From Eubacteriales bacterium (GTDB lineage: Bacteria; Bacillota; Clostridia; Peptostreptococcales; Anaerovoracaceae), in contig JAQWFH010000008.1 in NCBI GenBank assembly GCA_028704515.1, forward strand, positions 1 to 53,663: DNA of 53,663 nt. The letters run 5' to 3'. Below are positions 16,580 through 23,892 of the stretch, in pieces; positions within the stretch are counted from its first letter, which is position 1; the number at the start of each line of letters is the position of its first letter. The notes beneath the pieces were generated by a model. The model saw only the letters and a list, made by a program, of their open reading frames with translations, had not been told where the DNA came from and made no database searches. Made by a program: the position numbers and the translations under genes.

Positions 16580-17029
16580 ATGAAGATGAAATTGGCTAAG
16601 GCATTGAAGGAAAAGAATCGTCTGGTTGGTGAGATTGTCCGTCTCAAGTCGATTATTGAGCGAGAGAACTCCCGCAACGAAAAATCAACTTCTAAGGTTG
16701 ATCGTGATGATCTCTGGGAGCGCCTTGCGAAGGCAACTGAGTCATTGATCAGTATTAAGGCCGCTATTTTTACCGCTAACGCAAAGGTCTATGACAAGAT
16801 CGCGCGTATGGGTGAGCTGAAGGATCGTGCGCAGTGGATTACCGGTCTCAATACTCAGGACGGTGAGTTTGAGAGTCCGTCCTATCGCACAGAGCCTGTG
16901 AAGAATGTGATTATTGCGCACAAGAAGCAGGCGGACGTCGATGCAATGACAACTGCTCTTCAGGAGCAGATTGCAGCACTCCAGGACGAGCTGGATACGT
17001 ATAACGCAACAACCGAAATTGAAATCTAA
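16580..17029 (+). CDS. DIP1984-family (septicolysin-like) protein
   Basis: A 149-residue helical protein. The start MKMKLAKALKEKNRLVGEI, the central helix pair and the ending LQDELDTYNATTEIEI follow the DIP1984 family pattern (MKLAEAL ... and a final LD..IQ..NW-type tail). Biochemical role of the family is unsettled; the name septicolysin is historical. GAGAAAGGG precedes the start. Codon use is G/C-ending, unlike the AT-rich genes around it. Confidence 0.65.
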   Translation: MKMKLAKALKEKNRLVGEIVRLKSIIERENSRNEKSTSKVDRDDLWERLAKATESLISIKAAIFTANAKVYDKIARMGELKDRAQWITGLNTQDGEFESPSYRTEPVKNVIIAHKKQADVDAMTTALQEQIAALQDELDTYNATTEIEI

Positions 17030-17033
17030 CAAT

Positions 17034-17217
17034 TGCGGTGGTAGTGGCGTAGAGAGAGTATAATACCTTAATAAGGTAAAGCTAACGATAACGATAACGA
17101 TATCTACACATTGCGTGTAGGTTAAAACTCAACACTCAAGGCTTCAAAAATCAATCGTTAATTCTCAATCGTTAAACTTCTTTATCATATTCTTTCGAAA
17201 CTATTACCACCGCATTT
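17034..17217 (+). ncRNA. candidate multibranched structured RNA
   Basis: The gap between two genes is closed by a 14-bp stem: 17034-17047 (TGCGGTGGTAGTGG) pairs with 17201-17214, followed by T6. Inside are a 6-bp hairpin TACCTT/AAGGTA (17064-17078), three TAACGA repeats (17083-17101) that can pair with two ATCGTTA copies (17154-17160 and 17168-17174), and within that a hairpin CTACAC/GTGTAG (17104-17120). No credible ORF lies within. It may be an RNA transcribed with the upstream gene and released or terminated at the T run. The match to any known family is not recognised. Confidence 0.5.
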
Positions 17218-17225
17218 TTTATTTT

Positions 17226-17510
17226 ATGAATGCAAAACAAGCCAGAGAAGAATCACAGAAGAATCTCAAAAGGCCGGTTATTCGACCATATATTGTAAGT
17301 ATTCATAATCAGATTATCAAGGCAACTAAAGAAGGTAAGTTTGCTATCATTCTTTCTTATTCTATGAATTCACTTCCATGGCCATCTTCTACTGAAGAAC
17401 AGGCCATTTTTGATCATCTACGAAGTGAAGGATATACTATTAAATTTCACGAAGATCCAGATCTTCGTGATCCTAGAAGTTCTGGACTGTATACAACAGT
17501 GGAGTGGTAA
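17226..17510 (+). CDS. hypothetical protein, 94 aa
   Basis: A 94-residue protein whose sequence (KEGKFAIILSYSMNSLPWP ... IFDHLRSEGYTIKFHEDPDL) suggests a small alpha/beta fold. It starts nine bases after the candidate structured RNA, with no clear ribosome site, so the RNA could control its translation. It is followed directly by 17511. Confidence 0.6.
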   Translation: MNAKQAREESQKNLKRPVIRPYIVSIHNQIIKATKEGKFAIILSYSMNSLPWPSSTEEQAIFDHLRSEGYTIKFHEDPDLRDPRSSGLYTTVEW

Positions 17511-17894
17511 ATGAAAATCGAAAAATTGCAAATTGGAAAAAAATATTTTATTGATTTTAACAAAAAAACTAATCCAGGATTTTCGCCTGAATGCTATTAC
17601 ACAGGACCTGGCATATTAGTAAAAATCAATCCGGATGGATATGATCCGAATACCGTTGAAGTTCTTGGCGATGATGGAGACACCGGATATTATAGTCCGG
17701 AAGATATCGCATATGAAATTAAATTAGAAAAGAATCACATTTGGGTTATCGAGTTTTTTGATGGGGATGAATGGAATTTATGGAATTCTGTATATTATCT
17801 AACTCGTCAAGATGCGCGAGTTTACAAATGTATTCACAAAAATCGATATCCCTGCTATAAGTTCCGCGTCACAAAATATATTAGCGAGAAATAA
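17511..17894 (+). CDS. hypothetical protein, 127 aa
   Basis: A 127-residue beta-rich protein (KYFIDFNKKTNPGFSPECYY, then VEVLGDDGDTGYYSPEDI). It abuts the upstream stop and the downstream start, giving a tight three-gene run (17226-18251). No function recognised. Confidence 0.6.
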   Translation: MKIEKLQIGKKYFIDFNKKTNPGFSPECYYTGPGILVKINPDGYDPNTVEVLGDDGDTGYYSPEDIAYEIKLEKNHIWVIEFFDGDEWNLWNSVYYLTRQDARVYKCIHKNRYPCYKFRVTKYISEK

Positions 17895-18251
17895 ATGGAA
17901 GTTCAGGCAAAAATTAAAGAGATCGGTCAGGAATGGAAAATGGTAAAGACGCTGTTGCCTGAGCATTTTGCGCCTTTCATGGAAAAGTATGATCTTGAAA
18001 TCGTACAGTATCCTATGTTTAAAAGTATGGGTGTATATTTTGTAAATAAGGCATTTCCGAAAGAAGATTCGGTTTCTGTTACAATTAGGAATCCGAGTAT
18101 TCCTGATAATATTAAAGACGGATTCAAAAAGGCATTTGAATTACTTCAACATTATGAAGCCAGTGAGATGATTACTGAAACACCGACAGTATCTGCGGAT
18201 AGTGTAACGGAACCGGAAGCACCACATGAAGAAAGCAACCTTTCCCAATGA
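17895..18251 (+). CDS. hypothetical protein, 118 aa
   Basis: A 118-residue protein with a helical N-terminal half and an acidic, probably disordered tail (TVSADSVTEPEAPHEES). The tail codons overlap the start of the next gene by 26 bases. Function unknown. Confidence 0.6.
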   Translation: MEVQAKIKEIGQEWKMVKTLLPEHFAPFMEKYDLEIVQYPMFKSMGVYFVNKAFPKEDSVSVTIRNPSIPDNIKDGFKKAFELLQHYEASEMITETPTVSADSVTEPEAPHEESNLSQ

Positions 18252-18474
18252 GCGGCATCACGATTTTAGTTTTGGTAACTGCGAGGGGAAAGACTTCATT
18301 TTTAGACCATATAAAAGAGAAGGCAAAGATGCCGATCCTTATGGTCTAATATGCGAAAAATGTGTATTACACGAAACCGATATAGATAAGAGAATGGCCG
18401 GATGTGGTGATGCTAATAAATGTTTAAGAGATTATCATCACGGTATATCCGGCTTTTATATTGCAAAAGGATAA
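18226..18474 (+). CDS. cysteine-rich small protein
   Basis: An 82-residue protein with ICEKCVLHE, then GCGDANKCLRDYHH; four to five cysteines and two histidines could bind zinc. It overlaps the preceding gene by 26 bases in another frame. The GIY-YIG gene 3 lies just downstream in the opposite direction. Confidence 0.5.
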   Translation: MKKATFPNERHHDFSFGNCEGKDFIFRPYKREGKDADPYGLICEKCVLHETDIDKRMAGCGDANKCLRDYHHGISGFYIAKG

Positions 18475-18509
18475 AATGAAACACTGTGTTTGATAGGATA
18501 TTATGAATT

Positions 18510-19154
18510 TTATTGAATATTGGGCTTATATTGATTAAGTTTTGTTTGTGAAATTTTTAATTTAGTTTCTTCTGTATGTTTTTTGCCTATATTAGCTAGT
18601 TTAATTTTTTGCTTTGTTTCTTCAGAATGATGTGTACCGGTATGCGACGACAATAATGCAAGATAATGTTTTTGTGAGAGTTTTTTACCAGTATTTCGTT
18701 TTCTTGATAATTCGATAACTTTTTCAGTATGTGTTTTTCCATACATAGGATTGTTTTTTCCTTTTTTCATTTCAGTTCCGTGTATTCTATACCATTCCTT
18801 TAATGCTTCTGATTTTTTCTTGCAAGTCTCTGGAGAATGCTTTCCACGCGAACCACCTTCTTTGATATTATAACCATTTTCACGACTGTTAAAACAAAGC
18901 ATATAAGATTCTTCGAGAAAATCTAATTCTTCTTGGTCTGATGCCGTGTCATCAAATATTTCATAAACAAATGTATCAGATCCATACTTTTTAAGGGCGT
19001 TGTATAATTTAGGTTGATCTTTACAATTGAGATTTTTATAACAATACCAACGTTCTTTTGGAGTATTAGTTGTTTGTCCGATATAACATTTATTATTGAC
19101 AGGGTTGGTTATTTTATAAATATAACCATATGGAGTTGAGTTGGATGTTTGCAT
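18510..19154 (-). CDS. GIY-YIG homing endonuclease
   Basis: A 214-residue sister of the genes at 9147 and 15643: identical start MQTSNSTPYGYIYKITNP, then CYIGQTT, YGSDTFVYEIF and ENGYNIKEGG, followed by NUMOD3-type repeats (HTGTHHSEETKQKI, NIGKKHTEETKLKI). AAGGTGAC precedes the ATG. It sits 36 bases after the end of the convergent gene at 18226. Confidence 0.9.
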   Translation of the reverse strand: MQTSNSTPYGYIYKITNPVNNKCYIGQTTNTPKERWYCYKNLNCKDQPKLYNALKKYGSDTFVYEIFDDTASDQEELDFLEESYMLCFNSRENGYNIKEGGSRGKHSPETCKKKSEALKEWYRIHGTEMKKGKNNPMYGKTHTEKVIELSRKRNTGKKLSQKHYLALLSSHTGTHHSEETKQKIKLANIGKKHTEETKLKISQTKLNQYKPNIQ

Positions 19155-19174
19155 TCGTCACCTTATTTAATTTA

Positions 19175-19236
19175 AACGGGACAGCTCTTAGTCACCTTTG
19201 AGTTTCTATTGAATTACCGTTCAATAGATTACCGTT
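19175..19236 (-). ncRNA. structured 5' leader of GIY-YIG genes, copy 3
   Basis: Same outer stem AACGG/CCGTT, TAAT joint, hairpin CTATTGAA-CGGTAA-TTCAATAG and conserved block as in copies 1 and 2; again only the hairpin loop and flanks vary. Confidence 0.6.
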
Positions 19237-19244
19237 CTTAAAAT

Positions 19245-19252
19245 TATTTATC
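19245..19252 (-). promoter_or_regulatory. T4-type late promoter for GIY-YIG gene 3
   Basis: GATAAATA on the minus strand, nine bases before the leader's first stem. Confidence 0.45.
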
Positions 19253-19262
19253 AATTTTTACA

Positions 19263-19291
19263 TTGCTTTGCAATAAGTTTTTTAGTATAAT
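19263..19291 (+). promoter_or_regulatory. host sigma70-type promoter
   Basis: TTGCTT at 19263-19268, a 17-base spacer and TATAAT at 19286-19291, followed by AAAGGAAA and the ATG at 19311. Confidence 0.7.
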
Positions 19292-19310
19292 ATTAGCAAA
19301 AGGAAATTTC

Positions 19311-19940
19311 ATGAAAAGATGGTTTACATCCGATCAGCATTATGGTCATGCAAATATTATTCGATATTGTGGGCGACCTATACTTCGAAAAGGTGATATC
19401 GATGAGCACGGTAAATGGGCTTCCACTGAAGCGGCTAAGAATGCTGCTACACGGTGCGATAACTTTTTAATTAAGCAAGCAAATATGCGGATTAAGGCGG
19501 ATGATAGTGTTATCTCTGTGGGTGATTTTATGTGTTATGGTGCCGAAAAGGGTGTGCAAGGCCTCCGAAATCATCCAGATTATTATTTAAAACAGTTAAA
19601 TGGGCATTACGTTATTATAGAAGGTAATCATGATATTCAAAATAACGTAAAACCTATTGGCAGACATCTTTTTACTAACATTGCAAAGCTTCGTGTATTT
19701 GTTTCTCATTATCCTACAGACAACGGGATTCAAGATCCTGAGCTGATGGCATGGGTTCGTAAGAATTGCGCCTTCGCTATTTGCGGTCACGTCCATGAGA
19801 AATGGGCTGAAATGTGGGATAATGGATTTCTGAATATTAACGTAGGAGTCGATGTTCACAAATATCTTCCTATTTCTGATAGCGAGATTTATAACATCTA
19901 TGAGAGAGCCAAGAGGAATCGCGTAAATGGAAAAGTATAA
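19311..19940 (+). CDS. calcineurin-like metallophosphoesterase
   Basis: A 209-residue phosphoesterase with the ordered metal-site motifs TSDQHYGH (D-x-H), VGDF (GD), EGNHD (GNHD) and CGHVHEKW (GHxH). Such phage enzymes hydrolyse phosphodiesters or phosphomonoesters; the substrate is unknown. I start at 19311, after AAAGGAAA and downstream of the promoter; an open frame reaching 19263 includes the promoter itself. It overlaps the next gene by 14 bases. Confidence 0.85.
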   Translation: MKRWFTSDQHYGHANIIRYCGRPILRKGDIDEHGKWASTEAAKNAATRCDNFLIKQANMRIKADDSVISVGDFMCYGAEKGVQGLRNHPDYYLKQLNGHYVIIEGNHDIQNNVKPIGRHLFTNIAKLRVFVSHYPTDNGIQDPELMAWVRKNCAFAICGHVHEKWAEMWDNGFLNINVGVDVHKYLPISDSEIYNIYERAKRNRVNGKV

Positions 19941-20232
19941 ACTATTACATCATTTACAAGGACTCATTGACATGTATAGAAAAACATGTTCTATCGTTCC
20001 CTATAATGTGAGAGTACGGCATCTTGGTGTTATTGAGGGGATTTTAGTAGCACTTGGCGGAATATCAATTAAAAAACCTTTTGAGTATAAACAAAAGGAA
20101 GTTACACGCCGTTATTATTATGTTTTCTTTTCTTTACAACGAAAAGAAATGAGAGAAGAAACATATCCAGAGATGATTATACGTGTAGCTGAAGAATATT
20201 TGAAAGAAAATACAAAATCAAATGATCTCTGA
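19927..20232 (+). CDS. hypothetical protein, 101 aa
   Basis: A 101-residue helical protein (LLHHLQGLIDMYRKTCSIVPYN ... VIEGILVALGGI). It overlaps the phosphoesterase by 14 bases and the tiny ORF at 20222 by 11, so it is part of a coupled run. Function not recognised. Confidence 0.6.
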   Translation: MEKYKLLHHLQGLIDMYRKTCSIVPYNVRVRHLGVIEGILVALGGISIKKPFEYKQKEVTRRYYYVFFSLQRKEMREETYPEMIIRVAEEYLKENTKSNDL

Positions 20233-20284
20233 AGATGCCGAGACTTCAAAGGCACTCGCGGACATTGAAAAGAGGTTTAAATGA
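20222..20284 (+). CDS. possible 20-residue peptide
   Basis: ATG 20222 to TGA 20284 encodes MISEDAETSKALADIEKRFK. It overlaps the upstream stop and its own stop overlaps the next ATG (ATGA). It may be a genuine micro-gene or only a translational bridge that carries ribosomes from 19927 to 20281. Confidence 0.35.
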   Translation: MISEDAETSKALADIEKRFK

Positions 20285-20487
20285 ATAACGAAGCAGAGGA
20301 GATGCGAATAGCAAAGGAGAATATAGACCGAAATGAAGCGGATTGTTCGGCTATTCTCCAAGCTATTGAGGATGATAACGGTTTATCAGTAGAAATTATC
20401 TGGTCAGCTATGTTACATCTTAAAAACAATCCAACATGCTCTATCGAAGATGCTATTGATTATGGTTTCAATGAATGGATAAAGTAA
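20281..20487 (+). CDS. acidic small protein, 68 aa
   Basis: A 68-residue acidic helical protein (MNNEAEEMRIAKENIDRNEAD ...) with GAAAAGAGG before its start. It is followed immediately by the broken gene at 20489. Function unknown. Confidence 0.55.
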   Translation: MNNEAEEMRIAKENIDRNEADCSAILQAIEDDNGLSVEIIWSAMLHLKNNPTCSIEDAIDYGFNEWIK

Positions 20488-20488
20488 A

Positions 20489-20703
20489 ATGATTGACGAA
20501 TTTCTCCAAGCATATGGATATGAAAATCGCAAAGCGCGGAAAGAACATCGGTGCTGTGAATGTAACGGTATAATCCGTGTATTTTAGACGGTAGTGGTTG
20601 TAGCTTTAAGGTATGCCAAGATTGTCAATATCTTCGCGATTGGTTTGAAAGAAAAACGGTTTATCCTGAAGATGGAGTAGCCTTCGGGGAATTAATTGTT
20701 TGT
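20489..20703 (+). pseudogene. frameshifted zinc-binding protein, truncated by endonuclease remnant
   Basis: ATG 20489 encodes 32 residues ending in HRCCECNGIIRVF and TAG. The following bases continue in the next frame as DGSGCSFKVCQDCQYLRDWF ... EDGVAFGELIV. Together they would make one CxxC...CxxC protein, so a one- or two-base indel has broken it near 20575-20587. The frame then enters the antisense of an endonuclease relic at 20704. Confidence 0.6.
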
Positions 20704-20786
20704 GGCCTTTTAATGCTTTTGATATTTTTTGTTTTGTTTCTGATGAATGTTTACCATTGAATGTCCGTTCAATAGATTACCGTTCT
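20704..20786 (-). pseudogene. relic of a GIY-YIG endonuclease and its leader
   Basis: Read on the minus strand, 20755 to 20705 encodes GKHSSETKQKISKALKG, a NUMOD3 module of the GIY-YIG genes. It is joined directly to the leader hairpin (20756-20786), which is identical to the 16.4-kb copy, as is the DNA beyond it up to 20825. An internal deletion has removed the catalytic domain and start. Confidence 0.65.
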
Positions 20787-20820
20787 TTGAAATATTTATA
20801 TCTTTTTAAGAAATTTCACG

Positions 20821-20849
20821 TTGATTTTATTTAAGTTTTATATTATTAT
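20821..20849 (+). promoter_or_regulatory. host sigma70-type promoter
   Basis: TTGATT at 20821-20826, a 17-base spacer and TATTAT at 20844-20849. It lies on the segment duplicated from 16.5 kb and serves the DUF2828 gene. Confidence 0.55.
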
Positions 20850-20875
20850 AACAACATTCGAAAGGAAATAAAATT

Positions 20876-22300
20876 ATGGCAAAACTTACAGCACGTACAG
20901 GAAATGGGGCGTTAGCCCATGAGCACAGTCAGAGTCATCTTCTTGAGTTCTTCTCCAAGGGTGGATCTATTCGTAGTGGAAAAACATACTATAAAGATAT
21001 CGCAGAGAATTGTGTTGACTTGTTTAAACACGCATGGTATGCTGATAATGAAGTTGCGATGAAGTTGTTATTTTGGGTGAGAGATTGTAGAGGGGGAGCA
21101 GGCAATCGTCAATTATTTAGAGATTGCATTAAGTGGCTTGCCGATACTGATCCAGAATGGGTCAAGGCTAATGTAAGTATTGTCCCTATTTTCGGTCGCT
21201 GGGATGATCTCGTGTCTCTCTATGGCACCGCTTGTGAAGAGGCAGCTCTCGACCTGTGGGCTGGCGCTCTGATGGATAATAATCAGGACGTTACCCCTCT
21301 CGCTGCAAAGTGGGCGGATCGTCAGGATGTTAAGCTTCGCAATCATATGAGTTTGTCTCCTAAGGCATTCCGTAAGTTGGTTGTGAATCGTACCGGATTT
21401 ACTGTCGAGCGCGCAATGTGCCAAGGTAAATGGGAAGAGATTGACTTTGGAAAGATTCCTTCTGTTGCAGGAGCCCGTTATCGCAAGGCTTTTAAGAAGC
21501 ATCAGGAAGTTCGTTATAATGAGTGGTGCCTAAGTCTGGATAAGTCGAAGAAGGTAAACGCGTCAGTATTGTTCCCTCACGATATCATTCGTTTGGTTCA
21601 CTCCACGTATGACAAGGATGCGGCTTTCAAGACGTTGGTCGAGACGATGTTCGGAAATCTTCCTAACTACATCTCTGATCCTTCTGTTAAGATCATGCCT
21701 ATCTGCGACTTCTCGGGTTCGATGTGTACACCCGTGTCCGGATCGGTTTCGGCTATCGATGTCTCTATGGGCCTCGGTTTGTATTGTTCTGATCGCTTGG
21801 GACAGGATAATCCTTTCTATCGGAAGTTGATTCCTTTTTCCAGTGATTCGAAGATGGTTTCTTGGAAGGGTAAGACTGTTCTGGATGCCATTAACGATCC
21901 TAAGATCAACAATGGTTTCTGTGGTTCGACAAACATTGAAAAAGCTCTCGATACCCTCGTTGAGTCTGCTTCGATGTGGAATGTCAAGCCGGCAGACATG
22001 GTGACGACACTGTTGATTCTTTCGGATATGCAGTGGGATAGCTCGGTTAACCATGGTGATGACAACGTCATCGAGGAGTGCATGAAGCGCTGGGAGGCTG
22101 CAGGCTATAAGCGTCCTCGTATCGTGTTCTGGAATTTGCACGCCTATAAGGGCCAGCCTGAGACGAAGAATGGAAAGAACGTTGCATTGGTTAGTGGTTT
22201 CTCTCCTTCGGTCTTGAAGAATATTCTTGGCCAGGAAGACATCAATCCTATCAAGGCAATGATGGATACGATCGCAAAGTATGAAATTATAAAGCCCTAA
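20876..22300 (+). CDS. DUF2828 / TROVE-vWA-like protein
   Basis: A 474-residue protein with an N-terminal helical-repeat region (LLFWVRDCRGGAGNRQLFRD) like the TROVE ring of Ro60 proteins and a C-terminal vWA domain: ICDFSGSM (MIDAS), GSTNIEKALD, and LILSDMQWDS. The IVFWNLHAYKG ... VALVSGFSPSVLKNIL ending is characteristic of DUF2828. Ro60 relatives bind small structured RNAs; whether this one does is untested. The first 300 bases are AT-rich, while the rest uses G/C-ending codons. GAAAGGA precedes the start. Confidence 0.85.
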   Translation: MAKLTARTGNGALAHEHSQSHLLEFFSKGGSIRSGKTYYKDIAENCVDLFKHAWYADNEVAMKLLFWVRDCRGGAGNRQLFRDCIKWLADTDPEWVKANVSIVPIFGRWDDLVSLYGTACEEAALDLWAGALMDNNQDVTPLAAKWADRQDVKLRNHMSLSPKAFRKLVVNRTGFTVERAMCQGKWEEIDFGKIPSVAGARYRKAFKKHQEVRYNEWCLSLDKSKKVNASVLFPHDIIRLVHSTYDKDAAFKTLVETMFGNLPNYISDPSVKIMPICDFSGSMCTPVSGSVSAIDVSMGLGLYCSDRLGQDNPFYRKLIPFSSDSKMVSWKGKTVLDAINDPKINNGFCGSTNIEKALDTLVESASMWNVKPADMVTTLLILSDMQWDSSVNHGDDNVIEECMKRWEAAGYKRPRIVFWNLHAYKGQPETKNGKNVALVSGFSPSVLKNILGQEDINPIKAMMDTIAKYEIIKP

Positions 22301-22302
22301 AG

Positions 22303-22431
22303 GCTAGCGGATATGTCGGGTCGTTTATTGACGGTGCCGTCTCTGGTTTGAAGATGCCTGATTCTAGCGAAGAGATTAAGGCAGTAAACAAACATGCCGC
22401 AATTCGTGTTCAGATGAAGTTGGCAAAGTAA
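22303..22431 (+). pseudogene. 3' fragment of a lipoprotein gene (tandem duplication)
   Basis: Directly after the DUF2828 stop, 42 codons encode ASGYVGSFIDGAVSGLKMPD ... AAIRVQMKLAK without a start. The end matches the last residues of the lipoprotein at 22957 (SIRVQMKLAK), and the DNA similarity continues through the terminator and into the next gene. It is the left copy of a local duplication. Confidence 0.65.
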
Positions 22432-22448
22432 CGCACTTCTTTAATAGG

Positions 22449-22477
22449 GGGGGATAGTGCAAACTATCTCCCTTTTT
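22449..22477 (+). terminator. intrinsic terminator, left duplicate
   Basis: GGGGGATAG pairs with CTATCTCCC across a TGCAAA loop, followed by T5. It closes the DUF2828 transcription unit and is a sister of the terminator at 23492. Confidence 0.7.
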
Positions 22478-22493
22478 ATTTAAAGGGAATATT

Positions 22494-22952
22494 ATGGGAT
22501 TAGATAGTTATCATGATTCTGATGAAGCTTTTGATTTTGTTTCTACAATTGAAAAGGCTATTGGAGCGCTTTGTAAGAAAGAGTTAAAAAATAAAGCAAA
22601 CTCTTACAATTCTGTAGGTTGGGTAAATATCGGCCTTTTCGCAGAGCATACAAAAAAGGCAGAAAAAAAGGCAGAAAAAAAGGCGCCTCCTTTCTGTATT
22701 GAGTGTAAATATTTTTACCAGGAGATGAATTCTTATCCACGATGTATACGTGATGTTGGTAAAATAAAGGATATAGATATTGTAACCGGAATGCAGAACG
22801 TTTTTTCTTTTTCTGATGCTCCATACTGTTCTGCTGAACGTATAGATTTTGAATCAGCAGAAAGACGCCGCAAACATTGTTGCCTCGATGCACAGTTTTT
22901 TGTGAGGAAGAACGTAGAGGTTGCCGAACAACCTGATCAAAAGGATAAATAA
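22494..22952 (+). CDS. chimeric protein: duplicated N-terminal module plus cysteine-rich domain
   Basis: A 152-residue protein. Residues 1-50 (MGLDSYHDSDEAFDFVSTIE ... GWVNIGLFAE) are nearly identical to the start of 23538. After a Lys/Glu/Ala repeat linker (KKAEKKAEKKAPP) comes a different cysteine-rich part (FCIECKYFYQ ... RCIRD ... YCSAE ... HCC), a likely zinc domain. Recombination between duplicated copies explains the fusion. AAAGGGAA precedes the start. Confidence 0.65.
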   Translation: MGLDSYHDSDEAFDFVSTIEKAIGALCKKELKNKANSYNSVGWVNIGLFAEHTKKAEKKAEKKAPPFCIECKYFYQEMNSYPRCIRDVGKIKDIDIVTGMQNVFSFSDAPYCSAERIDFESAERRRKHCCLDAQFFVRKNVEVAEQPDQKDK

Positions 22953-22956
22953 AAAG

Positions 22957-23475
22957 ATGAAGAAATTAATTAGTATGATGACTGCGTTGTTAGTTTTGAC
23001 GACAACGTTTATTGTGGGATGTAATATTAGTGATTCGCAGCAACGGTTGATTGCACGAACAGCAGGCACGATCGCTGCCGCGACATGGCGTGGTATTGAT
23101 AACCCCTCTGCAGATGAAATTGCATCTATGAAGTCTATAGTTGCAAAAATTCAGGAAGCATGTTGTACAAACTGCACCGACGATACGTCGTATTACACTC
23201 GCGTATATCCATTAGTTGATGAATATATTGCAAAGAATGTAAAAGCAGAAGATCAGGCAATGTGCCGGCTTGGTGCCGCCTTTATTCTCACTAGCATGGA
23301 CACAGCATTTGCTGCAAATCCATCATGGAAGGAAGATGCTGATAAGACAGCTGTTATTATTGGTGCATTTTGTGAAGGTGTACAGGCTGGTCTAGGATTA
23401 CCTGTGGCTGATCCTGTTATACAGGCCGCTACGCGACAGACATCAATTCGTGTTCAGATGAAGTTGGCAAAGTAA
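22957..23475 (+). CDS. predicted lipoprotein
   Basis: A 172-residue protein with a signal peptide: KK, a hydrophobic run (MMTALLVLTTTFIVG) and a cysteine at residue about 18 that fits a lipobox (IVGC). The mature part has several cysteines (ACCTNC) and ends RVQMKLAK. It would be anchored in the membrane of the infected cell, possibly in superinfection exclusion or lysis, but no family is recognised. Confidence 0.65.
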   Translation: MKKLISMMTALLVLTTTFIVGCNISDSQQRLIARTAGTIAAATWRGIDNPSADEIASMKSIVAKIQEACCTNCTDDTSYYTRVYPLVDEYIAKNVKAEDQAMCRLGAAFILTSMDTAFAANPSWKEDADKTAVIIGAFCEGVQAGLGLPVADPVIQAATRQTSIRVQMKLAK

Positions 23476-23491
23476 CGCACTTCTTTAACAA

Positions 23492-23521
23492 GGGAGATAG
23501 TGCAAACTGTCTCCCTTTTTT
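23492..23521 (+). terminator. intrinsic terminator, right duplicate
   Basis: GGGAGATAG pairs with CTGTCTCCC across TGCAAA, followed by T6. One stem position differs from the left copy by a compensated or wobble pair, showing selection on the hairpin. Confidence 0.75.
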
Positions 23522-23537
23522 GTTTAAGGAAAATATT

Positions 23538-23891
23538 ATGGGATACATGGGATTGGATAGTTATGGTGATTCTGATGAAGCATTTAGCTTTGTTGCTGCA
23601 ATTGAAAAGGCTATCGGAAAACTCTGCAAAAAAGAGTTAAAGAATAGAGCAAACTCATACAATACATCAGGTTGGGTAAATATAGGGCTTTTCGCAGAAA
23701 AGTGGTTGAAAGATGTCTCTATATATTCAGATACCGATCTTTATCGTTCTCTCGTAAAGGCTCGCGACATGATTAAAGAAGATATCAAAGATATAGAAAA
23801 GACTGAAGACTGGGGCAGCAAGGATATGCATTTAAATGCATATCGCCGTATCGTGAAGAATTTAAATAAGATAATCAAAAAGGCGTATTGA
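23538..23891 (+). CDS. hypothetical protein, paralogue of 22494
   Basis: A 117-residue protein starting MGYMGLDSYGDSDEAFSFV. The first 50 residues match the chimeric gene upstream; the rest is a charged helical region (DMIKEDIKDIEKTEDW). This is probably the intact form of the module. I use ATG 23538 after TTAAGGAAAA rather than a TTG at 23520 that lies in the terminator T run. Confidence 0.6.
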   Translation: MGYMGLDSYGDSDEAFSFVAAIEKAIGKLCKKELKNRANSYNTSGWVNIGLFAEKWLKDVSIYSDTDLYRSLVKARDMIKEDIKDIEKTEDWGSKDMHLNAYRRIVKNLNKIIKKAY

Positions 23892-23892
23892 A

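Noticed and set aside
17036..17064. Own promoter for the 17-kb RNA
   Set aside because: TATAAT at 17059 lacks a -35 box at 17 bases; the nearest TTGCGG is 20 bases away and lies in the closing stem.
17083..17101. Short direct repeats as a CRISPR array
   Set aside because: The TAACGA units are six bases long and adjacent, without spacers; they are better explained as part of an RNA helix.
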